Of a DNA stretch of 64,000 bases, positions 55,291 to 63,608 are shown one piece after another. A model generated the notes under the pieces. It was not told where the DNA came from. It worked only from the letters and a program-made list of their open reading frames with translations, and did no database searches. The DNA is from an uncultured Alphaproteobacteria bacterium (GTDB taxonomy: Bacteria > Pseudomonadota > Alphaproteobacteria > Rhodobacterales > Rhodobacteraceae): positions 38,190 through 102,189 of the forward strand of contig CACAAX010000002.1 in assembly GCA_902530595.1 (NCBI GenBank), written 5' to 3'. The translations under genes were made by a program, and so were the position numbers. Each line of letters opens with the position of its first letter. Position 1 is the stretch's first letter.

Positions 55291-55710
55291 ATGTACATCG
55301 AGATAGGATTATTATTAAACGCTCTTATTCTGGGAGCGATGACTTCCTTCATGGTAGTTACTTCGCCTTCAGTCTTTAAGACACTCGATGAAGATCATTC
55401 TAAGAAATTCTTGAGATACATATTCCCTCGCCTTTTTAATTTTTGTTTTTTAATTTCTATGTTTATGTTCTTATTCTTTTCGTTGGGTAACTTTGTTTCT
55501 GGAATGATATTTGGGATAGCCATAGCAATAAGTTTTTTGATTAACACATACTTCTTAACTCCTAGAATAAATAAGATGCGGGACTTAATGCTCGAAGGTC
55601 GCCAAAGCTCAGAAAAGGGATTCAAGAGCCTGCATATGGCCTCTGTGCTCTTATATTTACTTAACGTGATATTTATAATTTTCATCTTCATTCTTTATTA
55701 CACAAGATGA
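55291..55710 (+). CDS. DUF4149 (TMEM205-like) membrane protein
   Basis: A 139-residue protein with four membrane segments, beginning MYIEIGLLLNALILGAMTSFMVVTSPSVFKTL and with FLRYIFPRLFNFCF and FLTPRINKMRDLM, the pattern of DUF4149. The family has no defined activity. It overlaps the start of the broken pseudoazurin gene by 4 bases. A TTGATT (55257) / TATATA (55279) pair lies so close upstream that mRNA would be nearly leaderless. Confidence 0.75.
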   Translation: MYIEIGLLLNALILGAMTSFMVVTSPSVFKTLDEDHSKKFLRYIFPRLFNFCFLISMFMFLFFSLGNFVSGMIFGIAIAISFLINTYFLTPRINKMRDLMLEGRQSSEKGFKSLHMASVLLYLLNVIFIIFIFILYYTR

Positions 55711-56128
55711 GATTATTACTTTTTCTATTTTTTCTAATTTTATTATCATGGCAAGTCGTAGTTGCGGATACTGTAAAAATAGAGTTTACCGCAGATGACT
55801 ATTATAGCATCGAGGTTGCGAATATTAACGTTGGTGACACTATAGAGTGGTTGCCAAAGAATGAGGGCCATAATGTTGAATTTCTTGCTGGACCAATATG
55901 GAAGCACTTCCGGAAAATTCGGATTTAAACGTCCGTTACGCAATTACTTTTGATTTGCCTGGAGTTTACTTATATCAATGTACACCACACGGTAATATGG
56001 GAATGTTAGGATTAATAGTAGTGGGTAATAATTTAGATAATTTAGGCAATATTGAAGCTGTGGAATTGTCTCGAGTGGCAAAGTCGGTGCTGCAAAGACT
56101 GATTAGAGTTGCTAAGTCAAATAAGTAA
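55707..56128 (+). pseudogene. Pseudoazurin-type cupredoxin gene with one frameshift
   Basis: The two track ORFs combine into one protein: signal peptide MRLLLFLFFLILLSWQVVVA, VGDTIEWLPKNEGHNVEFLAGP in the first frame, then MEALPENSDLNVRYAITFDLPGVYLYQCTPHGNMGML in the second. The four type-1 copper ligands of pseudoazurin (His in GHNVE, Cys and His in CTPH, Met in MGML) are all present. The shift lies at CCAATATGG near 55896. Pseudoazurin donates electrons to nitrite or nitrous-oxide reductases and others. Broken, or a sequence error. Confidence 0.8.
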
Positions 56129-56158
56129 CCTGTGTTGGTTCGCAACGTCTTGGTGCAT

Positions 56159-56608
56159 TCACAACTTGCTAACTGAACGAACCATAGTTTCCATATAGTT
56201 CAGAAATTTGGATCGATCTAACTTGCTGAAGGGAGGTGGACCAGAAGTAACTTCACCGCCTTCACGTATTTTTTCCATTATTTCTCTTGTTGCGATTGCC
56301 ATACCTATGTTGTCGAGAGTAAACCTCATTCCATTAGGTCTTATTGCCAACGCACTTTTTTTTAGGCATTGTTCAGCAAGTGGAATGTCGTTTGTTACAC
56401 AGATGTCGTTTTTCTCGATGTTACCTATAATCCAACTGTCTGCGGCGTCGGATTCCTGATTAACAACGACGAGGTTTATAAGTGGATTGCGAGAAGGACG
56501 GATTCCTCCATTACACACCATATAAGTCATCAAATCATGGCGTGCAGCGATCCTTTCTATTTCGTTTTTTACCGGACAAGCGTCGGCATCTACATAAATT
56601 TTTACCAT
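56159..56608 (-). CDS. YaiI/YqxD-family (DUF188) protein
   Basis: A 149-residue PIN-like protein: KIYVDADACPVKNEIERIAARHDL at the start, WIIGNIEKNDICVTNDIPLAEQCL, and TLDNIGMAIATREIMEKIR with the GGPPPF-like SGPPPFSKLDRSKFL tail. This is the full YaiI pattern. The family keeps the acidic residues of PIN nucleases but no activity is settled. It converges with the pseudoazurin locus. Confidence 0.9.
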   Translation of the reverse strand: MVKIYVDADACPVKNEIERIAARHDLMTYMVCNGGIRPSRNPLINLVVVNQESDAADSWIIGNIEKNDICVTNDIPLAEQCLKKSALAIRPNGMRFTLDNIGMAIATREIMEKIREGGEVTSGPPPFSKLDRSKFLNYMETMVRSVSKL

Positions 56609-56841
56609 TTTAAAAATACTTCTTGGGGATTGCGCTTCATTTTACATTTTTAGTGGACTTTGTTTTGCTATGGGTAAAAAATATCATTTTATACAAATTT
56701 TTACATTTGCTCGGAGTGATCATCTCAATTTATTTGGCAAAAGGCTAATTAAAAATTTTTCTAGAGTTTTTGTGAAAAATTGTGGGTAATATTAATTAAG
56801 GTATATTTCACTAGAATTTAATTGAGCAGGAAGACGATCTT

Positions 56842-57690
56842 ATGAGTAATGCGAATTTTAAAAGCATAGAAGTTAGTCCGATATCTGGTGCATTAGGAGC
56901 ATTAATTACCGGAATAGAATTAAAAGAGCCTCTTCAAGACCCTGTATTTGAAGAGATATATAACGCTTTTTTAGAATATAAGGTGATATTTTTTAATGAT
57001 CAGGAGCTCAATCCGGAAACTCAACTTCGATTTGGTAAGATGTTTGGACAACCTGTAATCTATCCATTTGTGAAAGGTCTGAAAGATTTTCCTGAGATAA
57101 CGCCCATTTTAAAGAAAGAAAATGACCTTAATAATTTTGGTGGGGTTTGGCATAGTGACACCACTTACCAAGAGCAACCACCAAAGGCAACAATGCTATA
57201 CGCGGTTGAGGTGCCTGAGTTTGGTGGTGACACCGAATTTGCGAACCAATGCATGGCGTTAGATCATCTGTCAGAGGGTATGCGGAAATTCTTGAATGAA
57301 CAAAAGGTAATTAATACCTCTGGTAAAGGGAAAGTAGTAGCCTCAAGATCAGATGTTATGAAACACTCTTCGTCTGGAAAAGTGGTCGACGAGTTGAGAG
57401 CGATACACCCAGTAGTCAGAACACACCCTGAAACTAAAGAACAAGCATTATTTATCAATGAAGCTCACTCTTTACAGTTCGAAAGTCTTAGCTTAGAGGA
57501 GAGTACTCCTCTTCTTGAATTTTTGTTTAAGCACCAAATAAAGTCAGAGTTTACCTGCCGGTTTAAGTGGAAAAAAGGATCAGTTGCGATTTGGGATAAT
57601 AGGTGTACCCTTCATAATCCGATAAACGATTACCATGGGAAAAGAAGGTTAATGCATCGAATAACATTTGCTGGTGATACGCCTGTTTGA
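56842..57690 (+). CDS. TauD/TfdA-family Fe(II)/2-oxoglutarate dioxygenase
   Basis: A 282-residue enzyme that uses iron, oxygen and 2-oxoglutarate. Metal ligands are visible as His104-x-Asp106 in VWHSDTTY and His258 in CTLHNPINDY; Arg273 in MHRITFAGD binds 2-oxoglutarate. The VIFFNDQELNPETQLRFGKMFG segment is typical. Substrates in the family include taurine, sulfonates, alkyl sulfates and aromatic ethers; none can be assigned here. RBS AGGAAGACG precedes the ATG. Confidence 0.9.
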   Translation: MSNANFKSIEVSPISGALGALITGIELKEPLQDPVFEEIYNAFLEYKVIFFNDQELNPETQLRFGKMFGQPVIYPFVKGLKDFPEITPILKKENDLNNFGGVWHSDTTYQEQPPKATMLYAVEVPEFGGDTEFANQCMALDHLSEGMRKFLNEQKVINTSGKGKVVASRSDVMKHSSSGKVVDELRAIHPVVRTHPETKEQALFINEAHSLQFESLSLEESTPLLEFLFKHQIKSEFTCRFKWKKGSVAIWDNRCTLHNPINDYHGKRRLMHRITFAGDTPV

Positions 57691-57712
57691 TTGTTATCCA
57701 AGAGGGAAAAAT

Positions 57713-57940
57713 TTGGACAAAATTAATAAAGAAAGAATCTGGCGATTAATTCAAAGCACAGGCGATGAATTGTTTGGAAAGCTCCCTGAGCACCCCAATC
57801 ATCCAAAAGGGAGAAATCCATATGCTCATGTAGCGTTGAAAGTAAAAGATCGTTTTGGGTGTAGTTACAAAGATATTGCTGACGAAAAGTATCAAGAGGT
57901 AGTAGATTTCTTATATCTTATACAAACAGAAGAAGGTTGA
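57713..57940 (+). CDS. Hypothetical small basic protein
   Basis: About 75 residues from TTG 57713 behind AGAGGGAAAA; the track start lies inside the dioxygenase gene. MDKINKERIWRLIQSTGDEL, then NPYAHVALKVKDRFGCSYKDIADEKYQEVVDFLYLI. The last part resembles the short ORF6C-type segment at the end of phage antirepressors, a weak match only. Probably cotranscribed with the dioxygenase. Confidence 0.5.
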   Translation: MDKINKERIWRLIQSTGDELFGKLPEHPNHPKGRNPYAHVALKVKDRFGCSYKDIADEKYQEVVDFLYLIQTEEG

Positions 57941-58010
57941 AACGTTTTTTGCGCTACAATTTTATAATCAATAAATTAATAGAGACTGATTTTCTTAATA
58001 GGAAGAATGA

Positions 58011-58691
58011 ATGAAAAAATTATTTAATAATTCGTTTGAGAACTGGATTTTCGATCTTGACAATACGATATACGATATAAAAGCTGGATTATTTGTCAAA
58101 ATATCCGAGAGGATTACTCAGTACATAATGGAAGTTCTCTCTTTCACGAAGGAAGAAGCTAACTTAGTTAGAAGTAACATGTATAAAAAATATGGTCTTA
58201 CGTTAACCGGTCTTATGAGAGAATATGAAATAGACCCTGATGAATATCTTGACTTTATTCATGATGTTACACACCCTGAACTACAATATGAAAAGCAACT
58301 TAAATTAAGTTTAAACAATCTTTCTGGTAAAAAATTCATTTATACAAATGCATCTCAAGATCACGCGAAAAAGATTTTATCAGCAATGGGGATAGAAGCT
58401 GAGTTTGAAAAAATATTAGATATAAAAGCTACACGCTATGTACCTAAACCCGATCCAAAATCTTATGAAATTATGCTAAAAAGTTTTGGCATTCTTTCAA
58501 ATCAAGTAGAAAAAAGTATTTTTATTGAGGATACAGCAAAAAATCTCAAACCGGCAAAATTGCTAGGGTTGAAAACTGTTTGGATGGAAAATGAGCGTAA
58601 TTTTGAAGACTATAAAGATAACGCGGAGTACATAGATTACAAATACTCTGACTTAAAGTCTTTTCTCCATGATATATCTAACAGCAATTGA
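58011..58691 (+). CDS. HAD-family pyrimidine 5-prime-nucleotidase-like protein
   Basis: A 226-residue HAD phosphatase: motif I WIFDLDNTIYD (Asp15, Asp17), motif II FIYTNAS, motif III Lys in RYVPKPDPKSYE and motif IV FIEDTAKNLKPAKLLG. The IFDLDNTLY start and the long helical cap match the TIGR01993-type pyrimidine 5-prime-nucleotidases of alphaproteobacteria, usually near argB; here it is not. Substrate probably UMP or CMP. Confidence 0.85.
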   Translation: MKKLFNNSFENWIFDLDNTIYDIKAGLFVKISERITQYIMEVLSFTKEEANLVRSNMYKKYGLTLTGLMREYEIDPDEYLDFIHDVTHPELQYEKQLKLSLNNLSGKKFIYTNASQDHAKKILSAMGIEAEFEKILDIKATRYVPKPDPKSYEIMLKSFGILSNQVEKSIFIEDTAKNLKPAKLLGLKTVWMENERNFEDYKDNAEYIDYKYSDLKSFLHDISNSN

Positions 58692-58742
58692 ATGGTTGGA
58701 AACAGCATAGGTTTTTAGATGCAATTAAAAAGGTACAAATAC

Positions 58743-58922
58743 ATGATTGATAAAAAAGTATTAGATTTAAAGGAAAGGCGATTTTATATAAGGTTGATAG
58801 TCACAATCCTCACTTTATACATGGTAGGAACACTTTTTTATAAGTCAATTTCTCCATTCCATAATTGCATTAGAGACGACAGAGCGAATGTTATTGAATG
58901 TACCAGAGATAGCACCTGGTGA
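58743..58922 (+). CDS. Small single-helix membrane protein
   Basis: About 59 residues from ATG 58743 (track start 58719 adds eight): MIDKKVLDLKERRFYIRLIV, a membrane helix TILTLYMVGTLFY, then SISPFHNCIRDDRANVIECTRDSTW with two Cys. The topology suggests the tail faces the periplasm. The stop overlaps the GTG of the histidine phosphatase gene (GTGA), so translation is coupled and the two may act together. Not recognised. Confidence 0.55.
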   Translation: MIDKKVLDLKERRFYIRLIVTILTLYMVGTLFYKSISPFHNCIRDDRANVIECTRDSTW

Positions 58923-59485
58923 AATTTAAGTTCCAAAATATTTTAACTGGTGTTATTTTTATAACACTTCTTTTGGTTACCGACACTTTTGCTCGATCTG
59001 AATTAGAAATAATAAAGAAAAATATATCAGCAAACGTCATATTTCTTAGACATGCTTTAGCTCCTGGAGTTGGAGATCCGGAAAATTTTATAAAAGTGGA
59101 CTGTAGTACGCAACGGAATTTAAATGATAAAGGTCGCTTGCAGGCTAGATTGATAGGAAATTACTTGAGATCAACAAATCTGAAGTTCTCCCAAATTTTA
59201 ACGAGTGAGTGGTGTCGGTGCATTGACACAGCCAAAGAGCTTAATCTTGGCCAATGGACGACTTTTTCAGGATTAAACTCCTTCTTTCAAGTATATGAAA
59301 AAAAAGATCAGGTCATGAACAAACTTCAAAAGAAACTTGATTCCCTTGGTTATTCAGACCTTGCTTTATTTGTGACCCATCAGGTTGTTATTTCGGAACA
59401 GACTGGAATCATGCCCCGGAGTGGTGAGATGGTTTTATATAATTCAATAACTAAACAAAAAGCCAGATACATGATTGATTACTAA
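58919..59485 (+). CDS. Periplasmic histidine phosphatase-family protein
   Basis: A 188-residue protein with signal peptide (LTGVIFITLLLVTDTFA) and the histidine-phosphatase core: FLRHALAPG with the phospho-accepting His, DCSTQRNLNDKGRLQARLIG, SEWCRCIDTAKEL and FVTHQVV with the second catalytic His. The start is a GTG overlapping the preceding stop. Homologues of this LRHALAPG type are widespread in marine alphaproteobacteria; substrate unknown. Confidence 0.85.
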   Translation: MKFKFQNILTGVIFITLLLVTDTFARSELEIIKKNISANVIFLRHALAPGVGDPENFIKVDCSTQRNLNDKGRLQARLIGNYLRSTNLKFSQILTSEWCRCIDTAKELNLGQWTTFSGLNSFFQVYEKKDQVMNKLQKKLDSLGYSDLALFVTHQVVISEQTGIMPRSGEMVLYNSITKQKARYMIDY

Positions 59486-59490
59486 CTATT

Positions 59491-60663
59491 TTAACTAATA
59501 CCATTTTTAATTAACAAATCTGAAATATTTTTTTTAAATGGGAAAAAGCCCTTATTTGCAAATGGAAACGCATATTTATCCCAATCTCTCATATAAAAAA
59601 TTGCTTCAATGTTCTGATTTCTAAGTTCATTAATAAAGTCACTTGTCATGAAGTATTTATTTCCCACCGTCTCATAAGGAAAAATTAAGTATTTTAATTT
59701 TTCACTTTTAGCCCATTTCAATACTGCTTTTTTTGTTTGGCAGAATTCAAAGCTAGGTAAATCTGAGCGTAGATTTTCGATTAGGTCACTGTCAAATTTA
59801 TTTACAAAATCGCTCTTACTAGATTGATATTCTGGATCATGAAAAATACATCCTTTAAGGATAATTTGTTCTTTGCTTAGGTATTGATTTAAAGTGAGAT
59901 CATTTTTATTTATAATTACTCCCGTATCTTCACAAGCATTTAAATTTGGCTTTACATAGGAAATCTCAGACGCTCTTTCATAAGTCTTCCAAAGGTCTTC
60001 ATTGAAAAAGGGATTTTCATTCAGTTCGTCTTTTGGGAAAAATTTATCGTTTGTAAAAAGCTTTATGTTATCCGCTTTTGCAACATACATCTTTCCTCTT
60101 GTTTGAAGACCAGCGACCCAACGCCAGCCTAGAGTATTCGAAGCTGGACACCAGTCAACGAGATGATCTTTAAAAAAGTTTGCACCAGAAACCCAACTTT
60201 TTCTAAGGGTAAAAATCCAAATGCTTGCATACCACATCCGTGCATGATTGTGCAGGTATCCTGTTTCTATAAGTTCCTCCGTCCAATGATCGAAGCATTT
60301 TATTCCAGTTTTATCAGGCAAATGAGAACCGTCGTAACCATTTTCATAGTCCTTAAAGACATCAGGTCGCAGTTCCAGCCATCCTCTCCAGTAGGTTCTC
60401 CAAAAAATCTCTTGAATGAATTTCTCTAAAGATGAAATAGAATTTTTTTCTAAGGCTATCTGTAACACCTCATTTTCTGAGACTAGTCGTCGGCGAAGAT
60501 ATGGTGATAGCTTTGAAACATTTGCATGAGGGTAGCCCATGTCAAAGTTTCTGCTCTTTGAGTAATTACACAAGTGTTCATTAGAAAAGTTTCTAAACTC
60601 GTTTAGTACCTGATCCTTTTTCGTCGGAAGCCGTTGATAGGTGCCGTGATCTACGTCATCCAT
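59491..60663 (-). CDS. Photolyase/cryptochrome-type FAD protein with FAD domain at the N-terminus
   Basis: 390 residues from ATG 60663 (track TTG 60675 adds four). Residues to about 230 form the photolyase FAD-binding domain: LSPYLRRRLVSENEVL, WRTYWRGWLELRPDVF, GYLHNHARMWYASIWIF and WCPASNTLGWRWVAGLQTRGK. The usual antenna domain is not in front of it. The last 160 residues (ILKGCIFHDPEYQ ... YLIFPYETVGNKYF ... IEAIFYMRDWDKYAFPF) look like a Rossmann-type domain, so domain order is reversed from photolyase. Likely a light-responsive flavoprotein; repair activity uncertain. Confidence 0.75.
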   Translation of the reverse strand: MDDVDHGTYQRLPTKKDQVLNEFRNFSNEHLCNYSKSRNFDMGYPHANVSKLSPYLRRRLVSENEVLQIALEKNSISSLEKFIQEIFWRTYWRGWLELRPDVFKDYENGYDGSHLPDKTGIKCFDHWTEELIETGYLHNHARMWYASIWIFTLRKSWVSGANFFKDHLVDWCPASNTLGWRWVAGLQTRGKMYVAKADNIKLFTNDKFFPKDELNENPFFNEDLWKTYERASEISYVKPNLNACEDTGVIINKNDLTLNQYLSKEQIILKGCIFHDPEYQSSKSDFVNKFDSDLIENLRSDLPSFEFCQTKKAVLKWAKSEKLKYLIFPYETVGNKYFMTSDFINELRNQNIEAIFYMRDWDKYAFPFANKGFFPFKKNISDLLIKNGIS

Positions 60664-60699
60664 TTTAATCACCAAAAATTGTCTAATACGATCTATAGA

Positions 60700-60795
60700 T
60701 TAAAAGCCTATTAAAAGAATAATTAGAAAAATGCCTAATCCACCCCACAAAAACGGTGAGTTCTCATTTTCAAGAAGCCATTTAAGTAAATTCAT
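60700..60795 (-). CDS. 31-residue membrane peptide
   Basis: Too short for the track. The - strand reads MNLLKWLLENENSPFLWGGL then GIFLIILLIGF-stop: a short amphipathic start and one membrane helix. A very good ribosome site, GGAGAT, lies 5 bases before the ATG. Family unknown. It is upstream of the FAD protein gene on the same strand. The remaining bases to 60956 show nothing identifiable. Confidence 0.5.
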   Translation of the reverse strand: MNLLKWLLENENSPFLWGGLGIFLIILLIGF

Positions 60796-60956
60796 TTTTT
60801 ATCTCCATTGGTTGACATTGAAATAAAGCATATTTTTTTTAAATCCAGAGCCAATCAAAATTTTTATTAGCAACCAAAAGTATGTGAACAAACAAAAAAT
60901 TGCTTTAATGTTGATTTTTATAAAGGATGATTACGTAAATGCATGGAGAATTATTA

Positions 60957-61334
60957 ATGGAACCCTTTTTCGAATTAAGAATATATGAAGTATATCCAAA
61001 TAAAATGTCTGAATGGATAGAGTTTATGGATGTTGAAATTATTCCCTTTCAAAGAGAAAGAGGAATGGAAATAAATGGCACTTTTATAATGAATAGTTCC
61101 GATGAGTTCTTTGAACAAGAAGGGGAAAGAAAAATGCACTCAGAAAAGAAAGGGTCAACTTATGTTTGGATAAGACGCTTTCTAGATCAAGATCATAAGA
61201 AGAGATTGTATGAAGCTGTTTATGAGAGTAGTGAATGGATTGATTATTATAGACCAAAAGTTAGTAAGCTGATTAATCTTAATACCATTGTCGTACATAA
61301 TTTAACGGCGACAGCAATGTCACTTTTAAAGTAA
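60957..61334 (+). CDS. NIPSNAP-family protein
   Basis: 125 residues from ATG 60957 (MEPFFELRIYEVYPNKMSEWIEFMDVEIIPF), the normal NIPSNAP start; the ATG at 60939 adds six residues. Further features are TYVWIRRFLDQDHKKRLYEAVYESSEWID. These are dimeric ferredoxin-like-barrel proteins of unknown activity. GGAG lies 10 bases before the chosen start. Confidence 0.8.
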   Translation: MEPFFELRIYEVYPNKMSEWIEFMDVEIIPFQRERGMEINGTFIMNSSDEFFEQEGERKMHSEKKGSTYVWIRRFLDQDHKKRLYEAVYESSEWIDYYRPKVSKLINLNTIVVHNLTATAMSLLK

Positions 61335-61359
61335 TTTAAAGCTTTCCTACTTGTTCAAA

Positions 61360-62088
61360 ATGCATATCAGAAGCTTTGCAAATGAAATAATCGATATTGG
61401 TAATGTTGACTTGGAAATACAGATAGAACGTACCAACAGAAAAAGAACTATTGCATTACAGGTTAAAAATAACAAACTGATCATTAAAACACCTAGAAAT
61501 GTATCTAAAAAAACCTTAGTTGATCTTATTAAGAGAAAACAGCACTGGATAAAGCTAAGAGCGATTTTGAATTTTGAAGAACAGATTTTAAAAAATAGAG
61601 AATTTATTGATAATGATAAATTTTATTTCAGAGGTGATGAGTATCGCTTATCTCTAATTTTGGGGAGAAAAGAAGCTGTCAAAATTGAAGAAGGTCTTTT
61701 ACTGGTCTCGTATGTTGATGATAAATCAATAGGTAGAGAAAACATTAAAAGATTACTGGAAGATTGGTACTTGAAAGAGTCTATTAAAATTTTGAAAGCA
61801 AGAACTGAAGAGTTTGCTCAGCAGATGAGGGTTCAACCATATGGGATTACTATAAAGAACTACAAGTCAAAATGGGGATCTTGCACTGCAAATAATAAAA
61901 TATCTTATAATTGGCGGATTATAATGGCTCCAGATCATATAATTGACTATTTAATAGTTCATGAGTTAAGTCACATCATCGAACCTAATCACTCAAAGAA
62001 TTTCTGGGACCAGGTGGGAAACTACTGCAAAGATTTCCAAGAAAAAAGAAAATGGTTGCGAGAAAACGGGCATAAGCTTGTTTTGTAG
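61360..62088 (+). CDS. YgjP-like (M48/DUF45-type) metallopeptidase
   Basis: 242 residues from ATG 61360. The N-terminal half is a beta-rich region (LEIQIERTNRKRTIALQVKNNKLIIKTP) and the C-terminal zinc domain has IKNYKSKWGSCTANNKISYNWRII and the HExxH motif VHELSHIIEPNHSKNFW with the downstream His. This is the complete YgjP layout. Biological substrate is unknown. It lies 25 bases after the NIPSNAP gene. Confidence 0.9.
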   Translation: MHIRSFANEIIDIGNVDLEIQIERTNRKRTIALQVKNNKLIIKTPRNVSKKTLVDLIKRKQHWIKLRAILNFEEQILKNREFIDNDKFYFRGDEYRLSLILGRKEAVKIEEGLLLVSYVDDKSIGRENIKRLLEDWYLKESIKILKARTEEFAQQMRVQPYGITIKNYKSKWGSCTANNKISYNWRIIMAPDHIIDYLIVHELSHIIEPNHSKNFWDQVGNYCKDFQEKRKWLRENGHKLVL

Positions 62089-62207
62089 CCCATATTTCGT
62101 AAGAAGTATTGAACCGACTCATCTGGAGGTGCTATTAATAGAAGGCCCCTATAGAAACATAGGTATTTTTTATCAAATTTTCTAAATTGTAATTTTTGAG
62201 GCAAGAA

Positions 62208-62651
62208 ATGTATTTTGAAGACTTTTATCAAGGATACTCCTTCGAAACAAAAAAAAAGACAATCACCAAAAAAGATATTATCTCATTCGCTGAAAAATGG
62301 GATTATCAACCTTTTCACATTGACGAAAAATTGGCAAAGCAGTCTCATTATGGTGGCCTTATAGCGAGTGGCTGGCAAACCATAGCGATTGCCCACAGTT
62401 TAATTTTAGATACTCAAAAAACCTCGAGATCCTCAATGGGGTCTCCAGGTTTAGACAAAGTTAATTGGTTTAAACCTGTCAGACCAAATGACACTATTCA
62501 TTGTACAGTGACAGTCAAGTCATCGCGCAAATCAAATTCAAAACCTTTTGGAATTACAACAATACTAGTCGAAGTTTTCAATCAAAAGGAAGAACTAGTA
62601 GCGGATATGACTGCAGTCTGGTTTTTGAAATTAGCTAATAGTCAAAGGTAA
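62208..62651 (+). CDS. MaoC-family (R)-hydratase
   Basis: 147 residues from ATG 62208 behind TTGAGG. A single hotdog domain: FEDFYQGYSFETKKKTITKKDII, the hydratase motif QPFHIDEKLAKQSHYGGLIASGWQ with catalytic Asp and His, and LDKVNWFKPVRPNDTIHCTVTV. It probably hydrates an enoyl-CoA to the (R)-3-hydroxy form. It converges with a cupin gene, 1 base apart. Confidence 0.88.
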   Translation: MYFEDFYQGYSFETKKKTITKKDIISFAEKWDYQPFHIDEKLAKQSHYGGLIASGWQTIAIAHSLILDTQKTSRSSMGSPGLDKVNWFKPVRPNDTIHCTVTVKSSRKSNSKPFGITTILVEVFNQKEELVADMTAVWFLKLANSQR

Positions 62652-62652
62652 A

Positions 62653-63018
62653 CTAAACAGTCTCTGTATCAAAAGAAGCTGGACTTGTTATTTCAAGAAG
62701 CTCTAAATCTTCTGAATGCTCTATTTCTCTATGCGATATTTCTGGGGGTTGCAAGACGGAGTCTCCTTCGTGAAAAGTAAAGGTTCCTTGGCCCTTATAC
62801 TCGAAAGTAACCCAACCTTTAAGTATATAAACCATTTGAAAATTTAATTTATGTAAATGCCATTCGCCCTTTGAATGTTTGCCTGGAACAGCTCTAATTA
62901 CATTTGCGCCATAATTTCCCTTTGTGGCAGTATCTATTCCGAGATCCCTATACTGAAAAAAACCTCTAAGACCTGCTTCAAATTTAGATTTATCTTTATG
63001 TGACACTGTAAATTTCAT
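62653..63018 (-). CDS. Cupin-domain protein
   Basis: 121 residues from ATG 63018 behind AAGGGAA (track start is 15 residues longer). A single cupin: GANVIRAVPGKHSKGEWHLHKLNFQMVYILKGWVTFEYKGQG with His ligands in HLHKLN, and FHEGDSVLQPPEISHREIEHSEDLELLEITSP with His in SHRE. Intact, unlike the cupin at 48.3 kb. Metal and substrate unknown. Confidence 0.8.
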   Translation of the reverse strand: MKFTVSHKDKSKFEAGLRGFFQYRDLGIDTATKGNYGANVIRAVPGKHSKGEWHLHKLNFQMVYILKGWVTFEYKGQGTFTFHEGDSVLQPPEISHREIEHSEDLELLEITSPASFDTETV

Positions 63019-63205
63019 ACGCATTTCCCTTTTTATTATATTTCTCAGATGCAATGGTAACAAAAATTTTTCGTATTTTTTAAAAAAACTTAGGCGCCTC
63101 TATAGATTGTTTAATTGACTTAAAAAAAGGAATTTGTTTCATTGATATTTTGCGATACCATTAATCAGTTTCACTTTAAATAATTATATTTAATAGCAAA
63201 AGAAA

Positions 63206-63586
63206 ATGGAAAAGAGTGCAATGAAAAATAAGGAAAAAGTTCTAAAGGTGGTAGAAGAGTATATCAATAGTGCATACGAATCTGATGGAGCTATGACGAG
63301 AAAAATATTTGATGATGACGCCAGAGTTACCGGTCATATTAATGGTAGGCTGATAAGACAGACGAAGGAGGACTGGGCAACATTCGTTGAAAAAAATATT
63401 CCATCACCGAAAGAACAAGGAAAATCTAAAGTCTACGAAATATTAATGGTTGATACTGGAGCGGAGACTGCTGTGGTGAAAGTAAAAAGTGAGTACATTA
63501 ATATCATGTTTACAGATACGCTTTCATTTCTCAAAGTCGATAACAAGTGGAAAATCTATAATAAGGTATTTGAGGCAACGAGTTGA
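63206..63586 (+). CDS. Lumazine-binding-like NTF2 protein
   Basis: 126 residues (or 121 from Met6): KEKVLKVVEEYINSAYESDGAMTRKIFDDDARVTGHINGRLI, then WATFVEKNIPSPKEQG and VVKVKSEYINIMFTDTLSFLKVDNKWKIYNKVFE. This is the pattern of putative lumazine-binding (NTF2-type) proteins. It is the third NTF2-like gene in the window. Ligand unknown. Confidence 0.75.
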   Translation: MEKSAMKNKEKVLKVVEEYINSAYESDGAMTRKIFDDDARVTGHINGRLIRQTKEDWATFVEKNIPSPKEQGKSKVYEILMVDTGAETAVVKVKSEYINIMFTDTLSFLKVDNKWKIYNKVFEATS

Positions 63587-63608
63587 ATTTTGGAATGGAA
63601 AATTTTAA

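Noticed and set aside
62139-62171. CCTAT/ATAGG hairpin followed by TATTTTTT as terminator before maoC
   Set aside because: Stem of only five A/T-rich pairs; could be chance.
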